Of a stretch of DNA of 9,927 nt, positions 6,463 to 9,927 are shown one piece after another (positions within the stretch are counted from its first letter, which is position 1; each line of letters starts with the position of its first letter). The notes under the pieces are model-generated. The model was not told the origin of the DNA, ran no database searches, and saw only the letters and a list, made by a program, of their open reading frames with translations. This stretch comes from Gammaproteobacteria bacterium (GTDB taxonomy: Bacteria; Gemmatimonadota; Gemmatimonadetes; Longimicrobiales; Gaopeijiaceae), in contig JAHEKL010000072.1 of NCBI GenBank assembly GCA_024638345.1, positions 1,059 through 10,985 of the forward strand. The letters run 5' to 3'. The translations under genes and the position numbers were made by a program.

Positions 6463-7147
6463 GGTCGTCATCGCGCTCGACGTAGCGAGCCGAGCCGCCG
6501 CACGGAACCTCGTGGATCTCCTCCCGTCGGAGGCGAACTTCCTGAAGGTGGGCTTGGAGCTCTTCGTGCGGGGCGGACCCGATGTCGTGACGGAGCTCGG
6601 AGCGCGCGGACGACGGGTGTTCCTCGATCTCAAGCTGCACGACATCCCGAACACGGTCGAAGCTGCCGCCAAGGCTGCAGCGGAGCTGGAGGTCGACCTG
6701 CTCACCGTGCACGCTCAGGGAGGGAGTCGGATGATCGAGGCGGCTCGTCGGGCCGTGGACGGCTCCGGGACGCGATTGATAGCGGTCACCCTGCTCACGT
6801 CGCTATCCGGACCAAAGGGGATTGGAGCAGCCGGCGCGTCGGGGGTGGACCGCTCCAGCGAGGTCCTGCGGCTGGCCAGACAGGCTGTGGACGCGGGGGC
6901 TCACGGGGTCGTCTCGTCGGCCGGCGAAGCCCGCGTCCTGAGGGAGGCGCTTCCGCGCGACTCGATCATCGTGACCCCGGGGATCAGGCTGAGAGGAGAC
7001 GCGAGAGATGACCACGTGAGTGTGGCGACCCCTGGGGAGGCCCTACGTGCGGGGGCGGACATCCTCGTGATCGGAAGAAGCGTCACACGCGCCGCGAGTC
7101 CCGCTGACGCCTTTGCCACCGTCCAAGCCGAGCTCGTAGAGGCATGA
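6455..7147 (+). CDS. pyrF: Orotidine 5'-phosphate decarboxylase
   Basis: PyrF converts orotidine 5'-phosphate to UMP, the last step of de novo UMP synthesis. The 230 residues match the usual bacterial short form. Visible active-site parts are D9 (ALDV), K31 (FLKVG), the catalytic D58-K60-D63 set in FLDLKLHDIPNT, TVHAQGG, VTLLTS, TPGIR (174-178) and the phosphate-binding G207-R208 in VIGRSVT. GTG 6455 overlaps pyrD by 8 bases, with GGGAGA at 6440-6445. It sits directly after pyrD, but orotate phosphoribosyltransferase (pyrE), which acts between the two, is not in this window. Confidence 0.97.
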   Translation: MAEVVIALDVASRAAARNLVDLLPSEANFLKVGLELFVRGGPDVVTELGARGRRVFLDLKLHDIPNTVEAAAKAAAELEVDLLTVHAQGGSRMIEAARRAVDGSGTRLIAVTLLTSLSGPKGIGAAGASGVDRSSEVLRLARQAVDAGAHGVVSSAGEARVLREALPRDSIIVTPGIRLRGDARDDHVSVATPGEALRAGADILVIGRSVTRAASPADAFATVQAELVEA

Positions 7148-7656
7148 GCGATCGATTTCGGCTTGCACTGCGATGGGTACGGTCGGCTGTCTGCGCTTTG
7201 TTCGTGCTCGCTCCGACGCACCTCACCGCGGACGCGACGGCCCGGATGGGTAGCGCGGTGCTCCTGGCGACCGACACGATCGAGGTCGCATCCAACGAGA
7301 TCGAAGCCATCTCGCTCCGATTCGCGCAGGCGGTCCAAACCGGATCCGCGACGGAGATCCAAGCGTTCTTCGCTCAGGGCGAGATCCGCCTGCAACTCGA
7401 CGGACCGGCACATACCGGAATCTCCTCGAGGCAGGCGGTGGCCTCGCTACGCGAGTTCTTGCGGGGGTTCGATCAGATCCGAACCATCCTGAGTCGCGCT
7501 TCGCCGGTCGACGGCTCGCCGAACCGAGGCTTCGCAGAGGTCCTCTGGTACGGGCGGGCGGCCGGGACCTCCGACGAGGTCCGACGCACGCTGTTCATCG
7601 GACTCGTGAGGAACGAGGCCGACTGGCGCGTCGACGAAGTCCGCATGCTTCGCTGA
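7144..7656 (+). CDS. Exported NTF2/SnoaL-like protein of unknown function
   Basis: I do not recognise a specific gene. The 170-residue product starts with a signal-peptide-like segment (residues 1-31: basic n-region, hydrophobic SAVCALFVLA, then small residues). The remainder (about 55-170) has the pattern of a small NTF2-like alpha+beta domain: an opening helix ISLRFAQAVQTGSATEIQAFF, strand pairs, and an ending FIGLVRNEADWRVDEVRML. It is similar in style to DUF4783 or SnoaL-like proteins, which often bind ligands or have no known activity. ATG 7144 overlaps the pyrF stop as ATGA, with GAGG at 7139-7142, so it is probably translated with pyrF. A role in pyrimidine metabolism is not implied, since the protein seems to be exported. 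Confidence 0.7.
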   Translation: MSDRFRLALRWVRSAVCALFVLAPTHLTADATARMGSAVLLATDTIEVASNEIEAISLRFAQAVQTGSATEIQAFFAQGEIRLQLDGPAHTGISSRQAVASLREFLRGFDQIRTILSRASPVDGSPNRGFAEVLWYGRAAGTSDEVRRTLFIGLVRNEADWRVDEVRMLR

Positions 7657-7718
7657 GACATGGGCGGTTTGCGAAGTCTCGTCCGACCCCTTCCCACGCT
7701 CCCATCGTCCGGTGATCG

Positions 7719-9203
7719 ATGAACGTAGCAGAGCGCTCGACGAACCTATGTCTATACAACACGCTGTCCCGTCGAGTCGAACCCTTCCGGCCGATCGATC
7801 CCGATCGCGTCGGGATATACGGCTGCGGCCCCACGCTCTACGGGCCGGCGCACATCGGCAACTTCCGGACCTTCCTCTTCTACGATTTGCTCCATCGTTA
7901 CCTGTCGTGGAAGGGATTCCGCGTCCACTTCGTGATGAACTTGACCGACGTGGACGACAAGACGATCCGGGCTGCGCGGGCGGCGGGGCTTTCGCTGCGC
8001 GAATACACCGCACCGTACCTCGAAGCCGTGATGGACGAAGCCGAGCTGCTCGGAGTTCGTCCCTTCAGCGCCTACCCGCGCGCGACCGAATACATCGAGC
8101 CGATGATCGAATTGGTGCAGCGCCTGCTCGAGAGGGGTCTCGCCTATTCCACTCCTGACGGATCGGTCTTCTTCGACATCTCGGAGTTTCCGGACTACGG
8201 ACGACTCTCCGGGCGGGATCTCGACGAGGCGCGTCAAAGCGAGCGCGTGGTGGAGGACGACTACGGAAAGGACGACGCCCGTGACTTCGCGGTCTGGAAG
8301 GGCGCGAAGGAAGAGGACGAAGCCGTGGGAGCCGCCTGGGACGCGCCCTGGGGCCGGGGTCGTCCGGGTTGGCACCTGGAGTGCTCCGTGATGGCGCTCT
8401 CCGAGGTGGGTGAGACGCTGGACCTACACCTGGGTGGGGAGGACCTGATCTTTCCACACCACGAGGATGAGATCGCTCAGTCGGAAGGTGTGACCTCTCG
8501 GACCTTCGCTCGTTGTTGGGTTCACGCCAAGCACCTCAGAGTCGACGGTCGAAAGATGTCGAAGTCCCTCGGGAACATCCTGACCGTGCGCGACCTGTTG
8601 GAAGAGGGGATCTCCCCGGCGACCGTTCGGCACCAGCTTCTCTCTGCCCAATACCGCACCGAGCTGAACTTCACTCGAGAAGGGCTGGAGGCTTCGGCCA
8701 AAGCGATTCAGAGGCTGCTGGCGCTCGACGACCGTCTCCGATCACATCCCGTGGCCCAGGACGCGCCAGGTACCGACCTTCCGGACATCTGCGCCCAGGC
8801 CACGGAGACTTTCCAGTCCGCAATGGACGAGGACCTGAATGTGTCGAGCGCCATCGCAGCGCTGTTCGGGTTTCTCAACAAGGTCAATTCGGCGCTGGAT
8901 GCGGCGCCGCGAGTTCTGCAGAGCGAGCGGGCCGAGGCGGTCGCGGTGCTCGATTCCCTCGACCAGGTGCTCGGGTTCTTGGAGGTCGGGAGACGGTCGC
9001 GAGAGGTGGACTCCGAGCTCAGAGAGTGGGTCGAAGGGCGGATCGAAGCTCGTGCAAGAGCCCGCGCGGATCGAAACTGGGCGGCCGCCGACGCCATCCG
9101 CGAGGAGCTTGCGAATCGCGGAATCACCCTCGAGGATGGGCCGGCGGGCACTCGCTGGACGAGCGATTCAGCCAGCGTTGACACCCCCAGGGCCCAGGGC
9201 TAA
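7719..9203 (+). CDS. cysS: Cysteinyl-tRNA synthetase
   Basis: This class I synthetase charges tRNA-Cys with cysteine. The 494-residue length is slightly above the usual 460-470. Motifs in order: LYNTLSRRVEPF at the start, C36 in GCGPT (zinc and cysteine binding), HIGN (45-48, the HIGH signature), NLTDVDDKTI, WHLECS (C222), FPHHEDE (H247, E251 as remaining zinc ligands) and KMSKS (279-283). The C-terminal domain ends ADAIREELANRGITLEDGPAGTRW plus a short tail. The block before HIGN reads TLYGPA where TVYD is common. ATG 7719 has only a weak upstream GGTGA (7711-7715), but the N-terminus fits the family. A 62-base gap before it shows no convincing promoter or terminator. Confidence 0.97.
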   Translation: MNVAERSTNLCLYNTLSRRVEPFRPIDPDRVGIYGCGPTLYGPAHIGNFRTFLFYDLLHRYLSWKGFRVHFVMNLTDVDDKTIRAARAAGLSLREYTAPYLEAVMDEAELLGVRPFSAYPRATEYIEPMIELVQRLLERGLAYSTPDGSVFFDISEFPDYGRLSGRDLDEARQSERVVEDDYGKDDARDFAVWKGAKEEDEAVGAAWDAPWGRGRPGWHLECSVMALSEVGETLDLHLGGEDLIFPHHEDEIAQSEGVTSRTFARCWVHAKHLRVDGRKMSKSLGNILTVRDLLEEGISPATVRHQLLSAQYRTELNFTREGLEASAKAIQRLLALDDRLRSHPVAQDAPGTDLPDICAQATETFQSAMDEDLNVSSAIAALFGFLNKVNSALDAAPRVLQSERAEAVAVLDSLDQVLGFLEVGRRSREVDSELREWVEGRIEARARARADRNWAAADAIREELANRGITLEDGPAGTRWTSDSASVDTPRAQG

Positions 9204-9206
9204 ACT
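9178..9206 (+). promoter_or_regulatory. Probable sigma-70-type promoter for the tRNA-tuf unit
   Basis: TTGACA (9178-9183) is a perfect -35 box, followed by a 17-base spacer and TAAACT (9201-9206), which matches 4 of 6 bases of TATAAT. The predicted start is near 9213, about 11 bases before the first tRNA. The -10 box overlaps the cysS stop codon TAA. The position before a stable-RNA and EF-Tu cluster makes it plausible; it has not been tested. Confidence 0.6.
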
Positions 9207-9223
9207 AGAAAGCTCTGTATCTT

Positions 9224-9296
9224 GCTGACGTAGCTCAACTGGTAGAGCAGCCGCCTTGTAAGCGGCAGGTTGTGGGTTCGAGTCCCTCCGTCAGCT
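9224..9296 (+). tRNA. tRNA-Thr (anticodon UGU)
   Basis: A 73-base cloverleaf. The acceptor stem GCTGACG/CGTCAGC pairs perfectly; the D arm is GCTC-AACTGGTA-GAGC; the anticodon stem GCCGC/GCGGC holds loop CTTGTAA, with TGT at positions 34-36, reading ACA-type codons. The T loop is TTCGAGT. The T stem GTGGG/CCCTC has a T-T mismatch (9273 with 9287). The discriminator is T, and CCA is not encoded. Confidence 0.96.
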
Positions 9297-9335
9297 CGTT
9301 CGCCGTGCACCGAGTGAGAGGGGCACGGCGAAACG
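9297..9335 (+). other. Hairpin directly after tRNA-Thr(UGU)
   Basis: TTCGCCGTGC (9299-9308) pairs perfectly with GCACGGCGAA (9323-9332) around a 14-base loop, and the stem extends by two more pairs if A9333 is bulged. It begins immediately after the tRNA discriminator base. No T-run follows and more tRNAs lie downstream, so it is more likely a processing or spacer structure than a terminator. Confidence 0.5.
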
Positions 9336-9344
9336 CTTGTGAGG

Positions 9345-9379
9345 GTCGGCCGGATGCAGGGGCATTGCCCTGAGCCGAC
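9345..9379 (+). other. Second hairpin in the tRNA-Thr/tRNA-Tyr spacer
   Basis: GTCGGC (9345-9350) pairs with GCCGAC (9374-9379), enclosing an inner stem CAGGG (9357-9361)/CCCTG (9368-9372) with loop GCATTG. It ends 4 bases before tRNA-Tyr. Together with the preceding hairpin it fills nearly all of the 87-base spacer. Confidence 0.45.
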
Positions 9380-9383
9380 GTAC

Positions 9384-9466
9384 GGTGGGGTACCGAAGCG
9401 GTCAAACGGGGCAGACTGTAAATCTGCTGGCTAATGCCTTCGTAGGTTCGAATCCTACCCCCACCA
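9384..9466 (+). tRNA. tRNA-Tyr (anticodon GUA)
   Basis: An 83-base class II tRNA with a long variable arm (TGGCTAATGCCTTC). The acceptor stem is GGTGGGG/CCCCACC, the anticodon stem GCAGA/TCTGC with loop CTGTAAA (GTA at 34-36), and the T arm GTAGG-TTCGAAT-CCTAC is fully paired. The discriminator is A, and CCA is not encoded. Confidence 0.97.
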
Positions 9467-9535
9467 TGGCGAGCCAGCGCGCAGACCGTTTCGGAACGCA
9501 GGGAATGGACGGCAGGATACTTCTCAGACCGCCAC

Positions 9536-9609
9536 GCGGGAGTAGCTCAGTTGGCTAGAGCATCAGCCTTCCAAGCTGAGGGTCGCGGGTTCGAGTCCCG
9601 TCTCCCGCT
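9536..9609 (+). tRNA. tRNA-Gly (anticodon UCC)
   Basis: A 74-base cloverleaf. The acceptor stem is GCGGGAG/CTCCCGC, the D arm GCTC-AGTTGGCTA-GAGC, and the anticodon stem TCAGC/GCTGA holds loop CTTCCAA (TCC at 34-36). The T stem GCGGG/CCCGT has one G-T pair. The discriminator is T, and CCA is not encoded. Confidence 0.97.
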
Positions 9610-9611
9610 TT

Positions 9612-9642
9612 CCGACTCCGGATCCTTGTTGAGGACAGTCGG
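9612..9642 (+). other. Hairpin filling the tRNA-Gly/tRNA-Thr spacer
   Basis: CCGACT (9612-9617) pairs with AGTCGG (9637-9642). An inner stem TCCT (9623-9626)/AGGA (9632-9635) has a 5-base loop. The structure covers most of the 40-base spacer and lacks a T-run. Confidence 0.4.
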
Positions 9643-9649
9643 CGGCGAG

Positions 9650-9721
9650 GCTCCGGTAGCTCAGTGGTAGAGCGCTTCCTTGGTAAGGAAGAAGTCGAGG
9701 GTTCAATTCCCTCCCGGAGCT
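9650..9721 (+). tRNA. tRNA-Thr (anticodon GGU)
   Basis: A 72-base cloverleaf. The acceptor stem is GCTCCGG/CCGGAGC, the D arm GCTC-AGTGGTA-GAGC, and the anticodon stem CTTCC/GGAAG holds loop TTGGTAA (GGT at 34-36). The T arm GAGGG-TTCAATT-CCCTC is fully paired. The discriminator is T, and CCA is not encoded. It complements the UGU isoacceptor at 9224. Confidence 0.97.
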
Positions 9722-9723
9722 CT

Positions 9724-9778
9724 GGTCGTGGGGATGGCGATTCCCGGGGCTCAACGGTAGAGGTCGAGACAGACGACC
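9724..9778 (+). other. Structured leader before tuf with a tRNA D-arm-like fragment
   Basis: The 101 bases between the last tRNA and tuf contain GGTCGT (9724-9729), complementary to ACGACC (9773-9778). Inside is a small hairpin GGGA (9731-9734)/TCCC (9742-9745) and GGCTCAACGGTAGAGG, which looks like a tRNA D arm with one broken pair. No anticodon or T arm follows, so it is not a functional tRNA. It may be a tRNA relic or the tuf leader. Confidence 0.35.
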
Positions 9779-9822
9779 CGCTCCAATGATCTGACGAGCG
9801 ATATCACGAGGCGAGGCGAGCG

Positions 9823-9927
9823 ATGGCCAAGGCGAAATTCGAGCGAACGAAGCCGCACGTAAACGTGGGAACGATCGGACACGTGGACCACGGAAAGACG
9901 ACGTTGACGGCGGCGATCACGGAGATC
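9823..9927 (+). CDS. tuf: Elongation factor Tu, N-terminal part (3' end outside window)
   Basis: EF-Tu is the GTPase that carries aminoacyl-tRNA to the ribosome. The first 35 residues are visible. They begin MAKAKFERTKPHVNVGTIGHVDHGKTTLTAAI, the nearly invariant EF-Tu N-terminus, with the P-loop GHVDHGKT at residues 19-26. The start ATG 9823 has GAGG repeats at 9808-9811 and 9813-9816, the second at ideal spacing. It is preceded by four tRNA genes in a conserved order and is probably cotranscribed with them from the promoter near 9178. Confidence 0.97.
   Translation, partial: MAKAKFERTKPHVNVGTIGHVDHGKTTLTAAITEI

Noticed and set aside
7655..7680. Short inverted repeat GAGAC/GTCTC after the NTF2-like gene as a terminator
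   Set aside because: Only 5 base pairs with a 16-base loop and no T-run; likely chance.
9299..9345. The strong hairpin after tRNA-Thr(UGU) as an intrinsic terminator
   Set aside because: No T-run follows the stem, and three tRNAs and tuf follow in the same orientation.
9563..9754. Minus-strand frame of 63 codons over tRNA-Gly and tRNA-Thr
   Set aside because: It lies antisense across two clear tRNA genes. Such translations (GRELNPRLLPYQGSALPLSYRS) are a known spurious annotation from tRNA complements.
1..9927. Mobile element, CRISPR array, toxin-antitoxin or defence system
   Set aside because: No transposase, integrase, repeat-spacer pattern or defence-gene motif is visible on either strand; the content is housekeeping.

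Overview
The window is GC-rich, densely coding bacterial chromosome. All protein genes lie on the + strand and most start codons overlap or nearly touch the previous stop. It reads as core housekeeping DNA: I see no insertion sequence, integrase, CRISPR array, phage gene or compositional island. The proteins and the gene order suggest a Gram-negative-type bacterium with a periplasm, possibly Gemmatimonadota or a relative. That placement is an impression from sequence style, not a demonstrated affiliation.

Layout. (1) 1-695 is the 3' end of a pyruvate kinase gene. (2) 748-1539 is a PhnP-like metallo-beta-lactamase-fold hydrolase. (3) 1694-3696 holds a small YtxH-type membrane protein and then one long reading frame joining a six-helix YihY/BrkB membrane protein to a YkuD L,D-transpeptidase. 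(4) 3702-4166 is smpB. (5) 4166-5479 is a secreted N-acetylmuramoyl-L-alanine amidase. (6) 5476-7147 is pyrD (class 1B) followed by pyrF, with an NTF2-like exported protein (7144-7656) coupled to pyrF. (7) 7719-9203 is cysS. (8) 9224-9721 carries four tRNA genes, Thr(UGU), Tyr(GUA), Gly(UCC) and Thr(GGU), leading into the start of tuf (EF-Tu) at 9823. The order tRNA-Thr/Tyr/Gly/Thr-tuf is a well-known conserved bacterial arrangement.

From ytxH to the NTF2-like gene the junctions are CTGA overlap, 5-nt gap, 1-nt overlap, GTGA overlap, 8-nt overlap and ATGA overlap, so this block is probably one translationally coupled operon. It mixes envelope and peptidoglycan functions (YihY, L,D-transpeptidase, amidase), ribosome rescue (SmpB) and two pyrimidine steps (PyrD, PyrF). 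The tRNA-tuf unit appears to have its own promoter: TTGACA-17-TAAACT sits at the very end of cysS, with its -10 box on the cysS stop codon.

Most unusual points. The YihY reading frame has no ATG, GTG or TTG that would keep its first transmembrane helix; the best start is a CTG overlapping the ytxH stop behind a strong Shine-Dalgarno sequence. The same frame continues without a stop into a complete L,D-transpeptidase, a topologically sensible fusion with a possible internal start. The tRNA spacers can each fold into hairpins, and the gap before tuf contains a tRNA D-arm-like fragment. I found no convincing undescribed multi-gene system. No intergenic stretch exceeds 300 bases; the longest is 154 bases, between the hydrolase and ytxH.
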